Position numbers and translations under genes: made by a program | The notes under the pieces: generated by a model | Seen by the model: the letters and a program-made list of their open reading frames with translations, nothing else | The model's database searches: none | Told to the model about the DNA's origin: nothing | Assembly: GCA_029558905.1 (NCBI GenBank) | Contig: JAKQCX010000024.1 | Span: 83,511-147,510 of the forward strand | Direction: 5' to 3' | Source: Pseudomonadota bacterium | GTDB lineage: Bacteria > Pseudomonadota > Gammaproteobacteria > Burkholderiales > Thiobacillaceae | DNA: 64,000 nt | Shown: positions 37,309 to 46,414 of the stretch, one piece after another | Layout: every line of letters begins with the position of its first letter | Numbering within the stretch: position 1 is the stretch's first letter

Positions 37309-39687
37309 TCAGAAAACATTACCCAATTGGAACTGGAACATCTGTTCCTCGTCGTCGTTGGCCGAGTTGATGGGCTTGGCGAGAGAGAGCTTGATGGGGC
37401 CCATGGGGGAATACCAGGTCACGGCCATGCCAAGAGAGTAGCGCAAATCCGACACGCTGAACTTGCCGTAGCGTCCGCTCAAGTCGCCCGGGCCGAAGAC
37501 CTGGCCCACGTCTGCGAAGGCGGACAGGCGCACGGACTTGTCGTTACCCATGCCCGGAAAGGGGAAGAGCAGTTCGGCATTGCCCACCACGCGCGTATCG
37601 CCGCCGATGGCGAAGGATGAGCCGGCGCCATCCAGCTGCTTGGGTCCCAGCGCGCCGGTATCGAAGCCCCGTACGGAGCCGATGCCGCCGGCGTAGAAAT
37701 TACGGAATACGGGCAGGTCCTTGCCGCTGAACCCACGCCCGATCCCCACCTCGCCGTTCAGCATGAGACTGATGCTGCGGGTGAGCGGCTTGAGCCACTG
37801 ATACTGATAATTGAGCTTGTAGTACTCGAGATCGCCCACGGGGCTGCCCCATTCGGCGAAGACCCGCTGGTAGGTGCCCTTGGTGGGATAGAGCAGGCTG
37901 TCACGGGAATCACGCGACCAACCGGCCTCCAGACGCAGGGCATCCGTGGTGACGCTGCAGGCGGACGCAGGTGGACAGCTGACGCCATAATCGCTGGCAA
38001 AATCCCGGAACAGCTGAGGCGCGGTGCTGGTCAGATCCAGCTTCACCTTCTCGTACACGGTTCCCAGGTGCACGGTGTCGAATTCCGTGATGGGAACGCT
38101 CACGCGCAGGCCGGCCCCGAGGGTGGAAGTGCTGTAGTCAGCCAGGGAGGACAGGCGGGAACTGGTAGTGTCCACATCCTTCTTGTACAGGTCATAGCCC
38201 AGGCCGATGCCGTCCTGAGTGAAATAGGGGTTGGTGAAGGAAATTCCGTAGTACGTGTTGATGCTGCCGCTGTTCAGATTGAGGGACAGGCGGTTGCCGG
38301 TGCCGAACAGGTTGTTCTGCGAGACCGAACCGGACAGCACCAGGCCCTCGGAACTGGAGAAGCCGGCTCCCAGCAACAGGTTGCCGGTGGCCTGTTCCTC
38401 CACGTTGATGTTCACGTCCACCTGGTCGGTGGTTCCGGGCACCGGCGGAGTCTCCACGCTGACCTCCTTGAAATAGCCCAGCCGGTCCACGCGTTCGCGG
38501 GAACGGTTGATTTTGTCGGCGGCATACCATCCACCTTCCATCTGGCGCATTTCCCGTCGGATGACCTCATCCTTGGTGCGCGTATTACCCGTGATATTCA
38601 CACGACGCACGTACACCTTGCGTCCCGGGTCCACGAGGAAGGTAAAGGACGCGGTATGCGAGCCGGTATCCAGCTCGGGCGCGGCATTGACGTTGGCGAA
38701 GGCATAGCCATCGTTGCCCAGACGCTCGCCGATGCTCTTGGTGGACTCCGTCAGCTTCTCGCGCGAGAACACGTCACCCACCTTCAGGGAAACCAGTTTT
38801 TGCAGTTCCTCCTCCGGTGCGGGCAGGTTGCCCGCGATGTGGATTTCCTTGACGGTGTACTTCTCGCCTTCGCGGATGTTGATGGTGATGTAGATGTCCC
38901 TCTTGTCCGGGGTAATGGATACCTGGGTGGAATCGATGCTGAATTCGAGGTAACCCTGGTTCATGTAGTGTGAGCGCAGGGTCTCCAGGTCACCGGCCAG
39001 CTTCTGCTTGGAATACTGGTCATTCTTGGTCCACCAGCTCATCATGCCGGACGTGCCCTGGTTGAACAGCTTGAGCAGGTCCTTTTCCTTGAATGCCCTG
39101 GCGCCCACGATGTTGATGGCGCGGATCTTGGCGATATCCCCTTCCGTGATGTCGAATGTCACGGCCACGCGGTTGCGCTCCAGGGGTGTGGTGGTGGCCT
39201 CGACCTTCACCGCATACATGCCGCGGTTGTAGTACTGGCGCTTCAGTTCCTGTTCCGCCTTTTCCAGCAGGGCACGATCCAGGATGCGCCCTTCCGCCAG
39301 GCCCAGTTCCTTGAGACCCTTGATGAGCTCGTCCTTGGAGAATTCCTTCATGCCGCTGAAGCCCACACTGGCAATGCCGGACCGCTCTTCCACCAGGACG
39401 ATGAGCACGCCATCGTTGACTTCCAGACGCACGTCCTTGAAGAAACCCGTGGCATACAGGGCCTTGATCGCGCTGGAGGCCTTGTCCGGCGTGAGCGTAT
39501 CGCCCACCTTGACGGGCAGGTAGCTGAAGACCGTGCCGGCCTCGGTACGCTGGATCCCTTCCACACGGATGTCCCGGACCTCGAAGGGCTCGAAGCTCTG
39601 TGCCCGGGACTGCGCCGGAGCAAGTACGGAACCCCATATGGCCAGGGCGAGCAGGCTGGGTCGGAAGGCGCGCATGCGGTCAGTCAT
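37309..39687 (-). CDS. bamA: Outer-membrane protein assembly factor BamA
   Basis: 792-aa Omp85-family barrel that folds proteins into the outer membrane. A signal peptide is followed by five POTRA domains (beginning FEVRDIRVEGIQRTEAGTVF) and a 16-strand barrel with the VRGF motif (GSVRGFDTGALGP). It ends in Phe (QLGNVF), the usual C-terminal signature. ATG 39687 overlaps the rseP stop (ATGA); an internal ATG four codons later could also serve. Confidence 0.97.
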   Translation of the reverse strand: MTDRMRAFRPSLLALAIWGSVLAPAQSRAQSFEPFEVRDIRVEGIQRTEAGTVFSYLPVKVGDTLTPDKASSAIKALYATGFFKDVRLEVNDGVLIVLVEERSGIASVGFSGMKEFSKDELIKGLKELGLAEGRILDRALLEKAEQELKRQYYNRGMYAVKVEATTTPLERNRVAVTFDITEGDIAKIRAINIVGARAFKEKDLLKLFNQGTSGMMSWWTKNDQYSKQKLAGDLETLRSHYMNQGYLEFSIDSTQVSITPDKRDIYITINIREGEKYTVKEIHIAGNLPAPEEELQKLVSLKVGDVFSREKLTESTKSIGERLGNDGYAFANVNAAPELDTGSHTASFTFLVDPGRKVYVRRVNITGNTRTKDEVIRREMRQMEGGWYAADKINRSRERVDRLGYFKEVSVETPPVPGTTDQVDVNINVEEQATGNLLLGAGFSSSEGLVLSGSVSQNNLFGTGNRLSLNLNSGSINTYYGISFTNPYFTQDGIGLGYDLYKKDVDTTSSRLSSLADYSTSTLGAGLRVSVPITEFDTVHLGTVYEKVKLDLTSTAPQLFRDFASDYGVSCPPASACSVTTDALRLEAGWSRDSRDSLLYPTKGTYQRVFAEWGSPVGDLEYYKLNYQYQWLKPLTRSISLMLNGEVGIGRGFSGKDLPVFRNFYAGGIGSVRGFDTGALGPKQLDGAGSSFAIGGDTRVVGNAELLFPFPGMGNDKSVRLSAFADVGQVFGPGDLSGRYGKFSVSDLRYSLGMAVTWYSPMGPIKLSLAKPINSANDDEEQMFQFQLGNVF

Positions 39688-41033
39688 CCGGCAAACAAGC
39701 GTTGTAGGTCGTTATACAGTGCGAAGAACATCAGCAGGGCCAGCAGCCCCATGCCGATCTTCTGGCCGATTTCCTGCGTCTTTTCGGGCACGGGGCGGCC
39801 GGTCACGAGCTCCGCGAGATAATACAGCAAGTGCCCACCGTCCAATAAAGGCACGGGCAGCAGGTTGAGCACCCCCAGGCTGACACTTACCAGGGCCAGG
39901 AAAGCGACGAAACTGGCCAGACCGCCTTGCGCGGATTGACCGGCATAGTCGGCGATGGTGATGGGACCGGACAGATTCTTCAGGGAGGCCTGGCCGATGA
40001 GCATGCGGCCCAGCATTTCCAGGCTGAAGGCGGAAAGCTCCCAGGTGCGGACCACGGCGTGCTGCAGGGCCTGCCAAGGTGCATAGCGCGATTCACCCAG
40101 GTAGGGTGCCATGATGGCCGGATCCACCCGCGGGGCCGCGCCGATGCGGCCGATGGCCTGGCCTTCTTCCTGCACGATCGTGGGTGTGATGCGTATTTCC
40201 AGGGGCTGGCCATCCCGTTCGATCCGCAAATCGAGGGCCCGGCCCGGGGCCGCGCGCACCTTTCGCACCAGGTCCTGCCACAGTTCCACCGTCTGGCTGT
40301 CCACGGTCCATACCCGGTCTCCGGTCCTGAGACCGGCGCGCTGGGCCGGACCATCCGCTGTCAGATGCCCGATGACCGGGGGCAGAGGAGGCAGATACTG
40401 GACCAGCCCCAGGGCCTGCAGGGGATCGCGCTCCAGGCTTTCGTCCGCTGTCGTGGCCTGCAGGTGGCGATCGTGGTAGTGCCCGGCGGCATCCGTGGTT
40501 TCCAGGGTGATGGTGCCGTTGCGCAGGGCGTTCTTCAGCACCATCCAGTGCAGGTCCTGCCAGCTCTGGGTCTTTTCCCCGTTGACCCCCAGCACGGTCT
40601 CGCCACGCTGGATCCCGGCCATGGCCGCGGCGCTCTGTGACGGAGGGTCACCCAGGACAGGCTTGGCCACGGGGACGCCAACCATGAACAGACCCCAGAA
40701 CAGGAGGATGGCCAGCAGGAAATTGGCCAGGGGTCCGGCGGCGACGATGGCCGCGCGCGCGCCCACTCCCTTGCGGTTGAAGGCCTGGTGCAACTGTTCG
40801 GGAGGTACTGCGCCTTCACGCTCGTCCAGCATCTTCACGTAGCCGCCCAGGGGGATGGCGGACAGTGCCCATTCCGTGCCCCGGCGATCCAGGCGGCGGG
40901 CCATGATCTGGCCGAAGCCGATCGAAAAACGCAATACCCTTACGCCCGCCATGCGGGCCACCAAGTAGTGGCCAAATTCGTGAAACACGATGAGCACGGC
41001 CAGGGTGATGAGAAAGGCGAGCACTGTGGTCAT
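39684..41033 (-). CDS. rseP: Site-2 protease RseP
   Basis: 449-aa intramembrane zinc metalloprotease that cleaves the anti-sigma factor RseA in the envelope stress response. HEFGH at residues 18-22 holds the zinc ligands; two PDZ domains follow in the periplasm, and the third ligand lies in NLLPVPLLDGGHLLYYL. ATG 41033 starts MTTVLAFLITLAVLIVFHEF. Its stop overlaps the bamA start. The genes that usually precede it (dxr, cdsA, uppS) are absent; mfd lies upstream in the same direction after 199 nt. Confidence 0.96.
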   Translation of the reverse strand: MTTVLAFLITLAVLIVFHEFGHYLVARMAGVRVLRFSIGFGQIMARRLDRRGTEWALSAIPLGGYVKMLDEREGAVPPEQLHQAFNRKGVGARAAIVAAGPLANFLLAILLFWGLFMVGVPVAKPVLGDPPSQSAAAMAGIQRGETVLGVNGEKTQSWQDLHWMVLKNALRNGTITLETTDAAGHYHDRHLQATTADESLERDPLQALGLVQYLPPLPPVIGHLTADGPAQRAGLRTGDRVWTVDSQTVELWQDLVRKVRAAPGRALDLRIERDGQPLEIRITPTIVQEEGQAIGRIGAAPRVDPAIMAPYLGESRYAPWQALQHAVVRTWELSAFSLEMLGRMLIGQASLKNLSGPITIADYAGQSAQGGLASFVAFLALVSVSLGVLNLLPVPLLDGGHLLYYLAELVTGRPVPEKTQEIGQKIGMGLLALLMFFALYNDLQRLFAG

Positions 41034-41232
41034 GCCAGTGTCACGGAATGATTTTCGCGGGCCGGGTTGCGGGCTCCGGCGCAAGTCATGCGCGACAGGC
41101 GCCGCGTGCCGGATGAAAGATGGGAATTCTGGAGTCGATAGCGGGACTTGCCAATGGAAAAGCGCAAAAATCCGGCTGCCGCGGCATGGACGTGGTCCAT
41201 GCGCCTCAGGCCCACCCCCTGGCAGCCATGGA
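41034..41232. promoter_or_regulatory. Promoter region of the rseP-to-rnhB run and mfd 3-prime end
   Basis: 199 nt with no supported gene. It must carry the promoter for the rseP-bamA-skp-lpx run on the minus strand, as well as the mfd terminator hairpin listed separately. No sigma-E-like promoter could be called with confidence. Confidence 0.4.
41184..41202 (-). terminator. Hairpin after mfd
   Basis: Perfect 8-bp stem GCATGGAC / GTCCATGC with a GTG loop, beginning 30 nt after the mfd stop. No strong T-run. Likely a terminator or stabilising hairpin for mfd mRNA. Confidence 0.5.
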
Positions 41233-44200
41233 TCAGCGGATCTCGGCGAGAAAGGCCCGCACGCGTGCCAGACGCTCTTCCAGGGAAGCGCATTCCTGCT
41301 CGATGCGCAGCCGGTCGGGGCCCGCCAGCTTGAAGTTGCGCCGGGTCTGGATGAGCTGGATGAGGCGCATGGGGTCCACCGGCGGGTTGGGCACGAACTG
41401 GACGCTGGTGACCTCGGGGCCGACTTCCAGGCGGGCAATGCCCAGGGCGCGCGTTTCCAGGCGCAGCTGGTGTACGGCCAGCAGGGCCCGGGCCGCCTCG
41501 GGCAAGAGGCCGAAGCGGTCGATGAGCTCTTCCTGCAGGGCCTCCAGCTCGGCATGGCTCTCGCAGTTGGCCAGGCGCTTGTACAGCACCAGGCGCTCGT
41601 GGATGTCGGCACAGTAAGTCTCGGGCAGCAGGGCCGGGGTGTGCAGGTTGATCTCCGTGGTCACCGCCAGAGGGGCATTCATGTCCGGCTCCTTGCCTTC
41701 CTTGAGTGATTTCACCGCGCTGGCCAGCATGTCATTGAAAAGACTGAAACCAACCTCCTGCATCTCGCCGCTCTGGCTCTCCCCGAGCACTTCCCCGGCA
41801 CCGCGGATCTCCAGGTCGTGCATGGCCAGGTAGAAGCCGGACCCCAGTTCCTCCATGTTCTGGATGGCCTCCAGGCGCTTCGACGCCGCGGGGGTGATCT
41901 TCACCCCGTCCGGCGGCGTGAGCAGATAGGCATAGGCCTGGTGGTGGGAGCGGCCCACCCGACCGCGCAGCTGGTGCAACTGGGCCAGGCCGAACCTGTC
42001 CGCCCGGTGCATGAGGATGGTATTGGCCGTGGGCACGTTGATGCCTGTCTCGATGATGGTGGTGCACAGCAGCAGGTTGAAGCGCTGGTGGTAGAAGTCC
42101 CGCATCACATGCTCCAGGTCCCGCTCCGGCATCTGGCCGTGGGCCACCTGGATGCGTGCCTCCGGCAACAGCTCCTCCAGGGTTTCACGCATGTTTTCAA
42201 TGGTTTCCACTTCGTTGTGGAGAAAATAGATTTGCCCGCCCCGCTTCAATTCCCGCAGGCAGGCCTCGCGCACCAGACCCTTGCTGTAGGGCTGCACGAA
42301 GGTCTTGATGGCCAGACGCCTCTGGGGCGCTGTGGCAATGACGGAGAAATCCCGGATGCCTTCCAGGGACAGGGCCAGGGTGCGGGGGATGGGCGTGGCG
42401 GTGAGGGTCAGTACATCCACCTCGGCGCGCAGGGCCTTGAGCCGCTCCTTCTGACGCACGCCGAAGCGGTGCTCCTCGTCGATGATCACCAGGCCCAGAT
42501 TCCTGAACGCCACGTCCCTGCCCAGGAGCTTGTGGGTGCCGATCACCAGGTCGATACGTCCATCCCTCAGACCGTCCAAGGCGACTTGCACCTCCTTGGC
42601 GGAACGGAAGCGGGAGAGTTCCGCCAGACGCACGGGCAGATCCGCGAAACGGTCGGAGAAGGTCTGGAAGTGCTGTTCCGCCAGCAGGGTGGTGGGACAG
42701 AGCACGGCCACCTGGCGTCCGGAGGAAATGGCCACGTAGGCCGCGCGCAGGGCCACTTCCGTCTTGCCGAAGCCCACATCCCCGCACACCAGGCGGTCCA
42801 TGGGTCTGCCAGAGCTCATGTCCGCCACCACCGCCTCGATGGCCGCCATCTGGTCCGGCGTTTCCTCGAAGTCGAAACCTTCGGCGAAGGCATCCAGGTC
42901 ATGGTCGCTGATTTCGCAGGCGTGGCCCTGACGAGCCGTGCGCTGGGCATAGAGGTTGAGCAGCTCCGCTGCTGTGTCCCGGGCCTTGGCCATGGCCCGA
43001 CGCCGAGCCCTTTCCCATTGGCCGCTGCCCAGCCTGTGCAGGGGTACGCCGTCCGGGTCCCCTCCCAGGTAACGGGAGATGAGCTGCAGGTGGGCCACGG
43101 GCACGTAGAGCCTGTCGCCGTCGGCAAATTCCAGGGTGAGGAATTCCTCTTCCCCGTTGCCCATGTCCATGCCCGACAGGCCCCGATAACGGCCGATACC
43201 GTGCTGCGCATGTACCACCGGATCCCCGATCTTCAGCTCCGTCAGGTCCTTGAGCAGCCCCTCCGCCGTACTGGTTCTGCGGCCTTCCCGGCCACGACGC
43301 AGCACCGGGCCGCGGGCATAGAGTTCGGTTTCCGTGAGGACGGCCAGACCGGAAGTGCTCTCGATGAAGCCTGCGGCCAGGGGGCCGGTGCTGAGGACAA
43401 AACCCTGAGGCTGACTGGGCCAGCCTTCCGTGAGGCTGGGTTTCAGGCCATATTCCCCCAGGGCATTGCACAGGGTTTCGCGTCTTCCCAGGCCCTCCAC
43501 CAGCAGCAGGGTGGGGCCGTCGTGGGCATGCAGATGGGCCTGAAGACGTCGATAGGGATTGTCCGCCTTGCGCTCCACCTCCACGGCGGGAGCCGGCCGG
43601 AAGGGCTGGGCGCGGGCGTCCTGGCCGTCGCTGCCGTCCCACTGCAGGCGCGCATAGGGTCGCAGCAGGCCAAGGAATTGGTCCGGGGGCAGATACAGGG
43701 ACTCGGGTGGGAGCAGCGGCCTGCGTGGGTCACCCGCCAGCAAGCGGTGACGCCCCTGGGTGTCACGCCAGAAGCCCTCCACCGCGGCCTGCACATCCCC
43801 GTGCAGGACCACGCCGATGTCTTGGACCAGATAATCGAACAAGGTGGCGGTGGTTTCGAAGAACAGGGGCAGGTAGCACTCCACCCCGCCAGGTGCCAGG
43901 TGGTTGGAGACATCCTTGTACAGTGGGCTCTTGGAAGGATCTCCCTCGAAACGCTCACGGAAGTTCTGCCGGAAGCGGGTAATCCCCTCCTCATCCAGAG
44001 GCACTTCCCGGGCGGGCAACAGGCGAATGTCCGCCACCTTGTACAGGGTACGCTGGGTGTCCGGGTCGAAGGCCCGGATACTCTCGATCTCGTCGTCGAA
44101 GAGCTCGATCCGATAGGGCAGGGCGGATCTTTGCTCGCCGCCCATGGGAAACAGGTCCACCAATCCACCCCGCACGGCAAATTCCCCTGGCGAGAGCACC

Positions 44201-44652
44201 TGGTGCACCGCCGCATAACCCGCCGCTGCCAAACGGGCCCGCAGTTTCTCCACCTCCAGGCGGTCCCTTTCCTTGAGCAAGAAGGCATGGGCATTGAGAT
44301 AGGTCGGTGGACACAGACGCTGCATGGCCGTGGCAACAGGCACCACAAGGGCATCCACGCGGGCGTCCTGGGCCAGCCAGAGCGTGGCCAGGCGCTCGGA
44401 GACGATGTCCGGATGGGGGGACAGGGGGTCGTAGGGCAGGGTCTCCCAGTCCGGCAGCAGGCGCACGTTCAGTTCCGGCCGGAACCAGGCTATTTCCTCC
44501 ACCAGACGGACGGCCTCCTGGGCGGTCTGCGTCAATATCAGCAAGTGCCGGGCGGGCGCCAGACGGGCAAGGATCAGGCTGTCGGCGGATCCCGGCGGCA
44601 GGGCAAGGCGACGGCGCTGGCCGGGGAGTGGGAAATCAGGCAGATACTGCAT
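41233..44652 (-). CDS. mfd: Transcription-repair coupling factor Mfd
   Basis: 1139-aa ATPase that removes stalled RNA polymerase and recruits UvrA. Domains in order: UvrB-like region (LPDWETLPYDPLSPHPD), RNA polymerase-interacting domain, then the RecG-like helicase with Walker A CGDVGFGKTEVALRAAY, the DEEH box in VIIDEEHRFGVRQ, and TATPIPRTLALSL. The C-terminal TRCF domain (EINLHTPALLPETYCAD) completes it. Normal family length. It is flanked by long intergenic regions and is probably monocistronic. Confidence 0.97.
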   Translation of the reverse strand: MQYLPDFPLPGQRRRLALPPGSADSLILARLAPARHLLILTQTAQEAVRLVEEIAWFRPELNVRLLPDWETLPYDPLSPHPDIVSERLATLWLAQDARVDALVVPVATAMQRLCPPTYLNAHAFLLKERDRLEVEKLRARLAAAGYAAVHQVLSPGEFAVRGGLVDLFPMGGEQRSALPYRIELFDDEIESIRAFDPDTQRTLYKVADIRLLPAREVPLDEEGITRFRQNFRERFEGDPSKSPLYKDVSNHLAPGGVECYLPLFFETTATLFDYLVQDIGVVLHGDVQAAVEGFWRDTQGRHRLLAGDPRRPLLPPESLYLPPDQFLGLLRPYARLQWDGSDGQDARAQPFRPAPAVEVERKADNPYRRLQAHLHAHDGPTLLLVEGLGRRETLCNALGEYGLKPSLTEGWPSQPQGFVLSTGPLAAGFIESTSGLAVLTETELYARGPVLRRGREGRRTSTAEGLLKDLTELKIGDPVVHAQHGIGRYRGLSGMDMGNGEEEFLTLEFADGDRLYVPVAHLQLISRYLGGDPDGVPLHRLGSGQWERARRRAMAKARDTAAELLNLYAQRTARQGHACEISDHDLDAFAEGFDFEETPDQMAAIEAVVADMSSGRPMDRLVCGDVGFGKTEVALRAAYVAISSGRQVAVLCPTTLLAEQHFQTFSDRFADLPVRLAELSRFRSAKEVQVALDGLRDGRIDLVIGTHKLLGRDVAFRNLGLVIIDEEHRFGVRQKERLKALRAEVDVLTLTATPIPRTLALSLEGIRDFSVIATAPQRRLAIKTFVQPYSKGLVREACLRELKRGGQIYFLHNEVETIENMRETLEELLPEARIQVAHGQMPERDLEHVMRDFYHQRFNLLLCTTIIETGINVPTANTILMHRADRFGLAQLHQLRGRVGRSHHQAYAYLLTPPDGVKITPAASKRLEAIQNMEELGSGFYLAMHDLEIRGAGEVLGESQSGEMQEVGFSLFNDMLASAVKSLKEGKEPDMNAPLAVTTEINLHTPALLPETYCADIHERLVLYKRLANCESHAELEALQEELIDRFGLLPEAARALLAVHQLRLETRALGIARLEVGPEVTSVQFVPNPPVDPMRLIQLIQTRRNFKLAGPDRLRIEQECASLEERLARVRAFLAEIR

Positions 44653-45064
44653 GGATACGGCGTGGAAAAAGGGGAATTATCCGAAAAAAACCGGTTTCAT
44701 CCGTGCATGTACAGAAGCAGGGGGTATGCGACGTCGTATGGATGCCCACCGGGCGGGGTGCGGACAGGCCGGAAGAGGTCGGGCCCGGCGAGGATTTCTC
44801 CCTTCGGTCGCAATGACAAGGCGGGTGTCGGTCGAAGGGACAGGCCTGTTGTCTTGCCCGACGGAAGCGGCAGGCCGCACGTGTCGTTCGCGCATGCGGC
44901 CGAGGGGTGCATGGGCCTTGATGGTCCCGCCGGGCGGATGCGGCAGGCTGCACGTGTCATTCCGAACGCAGTGAGGAATCTTCGGGTTTCCATGAGCGTT
45001 GCCAGCGATGGGCCGTCATCGTCCATTCCACGCCGAGAGGAAGCTTTGCACCTCCTCCCTCGAC
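44653..45064. repeat. 412-nt gene-free region with degenerate repeats
   Basis: No coding frame is supported. Two 25-nt sequences are inverted copies at 20 of 25 positions: 44793-44817 (reverse) and 44956-44980 (forward, GTCATTCCGAACGCAGTG core). A 23-nt direct repeat (GCGGCAGGC-Y-GCACGTGTC core) occurs at 44867-44889 and 44940-44962 with two mismatches. The GTCATTCCGA...GAGGAATC string resembles a dispersed intergenic repeat of environmental bacteria. The promoter of mfd should lie at the right-hand side of its start, within this region. Confidence 0.6.
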
Positions 45065-46342
45065 TCACCTCTGGGCCATGTTCATGTGCATGAGGCGTTG
45101 TGCCAGGGTGCCGATGATGCGGCGCGAGAGGGGGGCGGAGAAGCGCATGAGCTCTTCCAGAAGTTGTGGAGGCAGCACCAGGGCGGTGACCTCGGTTTCT
45201 GCCCGCACGCTGGCGGTACGGGGTTCGTTGAGCAGGTAGGCCATCTCGCCGATGAGGCTGCCGGCTTCCAGTTCCACCAGCTTCCTTTCGCCCTGTTCCA
45301 GATGCTTGTACACCCCTACACGGCCGCTGTGTATGAGGATGGCCTCCTGACCGGCTTCGCCTTCGGTGATCAGCCTATCCCCGGGCGCGAATACCCGGCC
45401 GTATTTGGCCAGCAGGCGATTGGCGCGAGCAAAGACCAGGCCTTCCAGACGATTGCCACCCCCTTCCTCGCCTTGCAGAAAGAGCTTTTCCAGGGCCGCC
45501 ACGTCCACCTTGGTGAGGGCGTGGAGGAACTGTGCCCAGAAATAGAAGGTCAGGCAGGCGAAATAGGCACCGATGAGGATGAATACCACCCCGCCCAGGG
45601 CGCCATACATGGCCTGGTATTTCTCCACCCGGAAAAAGTGGCCGAAGCCCAGGAACAGACCCACCAGGGTCAGGGTGGCCAGGGCGCTGATCAGCAGGGC
45701 CGGTCTCCTGGGAGGGAGCTCCAGGGGCAGTCGACGGAAGGCCAGATAGATCAGTCCCCAGATGCTCAGCAGGATGAAAGCCGCGTTCAGGCCTTTGAAT
45801 AGCAGGGCCTTGCCCACCCCCAGCAGGTCGGTCTGCAGGAAGAAATTCAGGCTGGCCTGCACCACCACCGCCAGGAGCACCAGACCGAAGACCAGAGGAA
45901 TGATGATCAGGGGCAGGGTCCAGTTCACCACGAACTTGCGTCGCGTCTCCACGGGAAAGATCACCCGGAAGGCGGATTGCAGGGACTTGATCAAGCCACG
46001 CGAGGACAGCAGCAGGGTGAGCAGGCCCACACCGCCGGCCGCGAGCTGGGCGCGCTGGGGGATCAGGCCCAGGCGGGTCAGATCCTCCAGGCGGAAACGT
46101 TCATACAGGGCGGCCAGCAGCAGCACCGCGAAGTCCGAAGCCTCTGCCAGGCTGGCCAGGTACTGGGCGGCATAGGTGAGCAGCAGCACCAGGGGCGCGG
46201 TGGAGAGCAGGAAGTAGAAGGCCGTGGCGGCGGCATGATTCGTCAGCTCATGCTTCACGAACAGGCGCCAGGCCATGTAGAGCGTCTGCATGAACCAGTC
46301 CAGCCGATTCATCTGGCTTTCATCGAGGCGGGGGGGGCGCAT
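45065..46342 (-). CDS. YihY/BrkB-family membrane protein fused to a cyclic-nucleotide-binding domain
   Basis: 425-aa protein. Residues about 20-290 match the YihY/BrkB family with six hydrophobic helices (AATAFYFLLSTAPLVLLLTY, LLSSRGLIKSLQSAFRVIF). Residues about 310-420 are a CRP-type cNMP domain: FAPGDRLITEGEAGQEAIL, SGRVGVYKH, and the phosphate-binding-cassette-like GEMAYLLNEPRTASV with its Arg. There is no DNA-binding helix-turn-helix. The C-terminal domain is therefore predicted to gate or regulate the membrane part in response to cAMP, c-di-GMP or redox, which is inference. YihY proteins are of unknown function despite an old RNase BN label. Confidence 0.85.
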   Translation of the reverse strand: MRPPRLDESQMNRLDWFMQTLYMAWRLFVKHELTNHAAATAFYFLLSTAPLVLLLTYAAQYLASLAEASDFAVLLLAALYERFRLEDLTRLGLIPQRAQLAAGGVGLLTLLLSSRGLIKSLQSAFRVIFPVETRRKFVVNWTLPLIIIPLVFGLVLLAVVVQASLNFFLQTDLLGVGKALLFKGLNAAFILLSIWGLIYLAFRRLPLELPPRRPALLISALATLTLVGLFLGFGHFFRVEKYQAMYGALGGVVFILIGAYFACLTFYFWAQFLHALTKVDVAALEKLFLQGEEGGGNRLEGLVFARANRLLAKYGRVFAPGDRLITEGEAGQEAILIHSGRVGVYKHLEQGERKLVELEAGSLIGEMAYLLNEPRTASVRAETEVTALVLPPQLLEELMRFSAPLSRRIIGTLAQRLMHMNMAQR

Positions 46343-46414
46343 GGTGGTGCGTAAACGGCCGGGAGTGGGGGGCAGCGGCTAAAATGACGCCATTATTCAC
46401 CCTGGAATGGCCCA

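Noticed and set aside
41818..45093. Plus-strand frame of about 1090 codons opposite mfd
   Set aside because: Shadow frame; mfd on the minus strand is complete with Walker and DEEH motifs.
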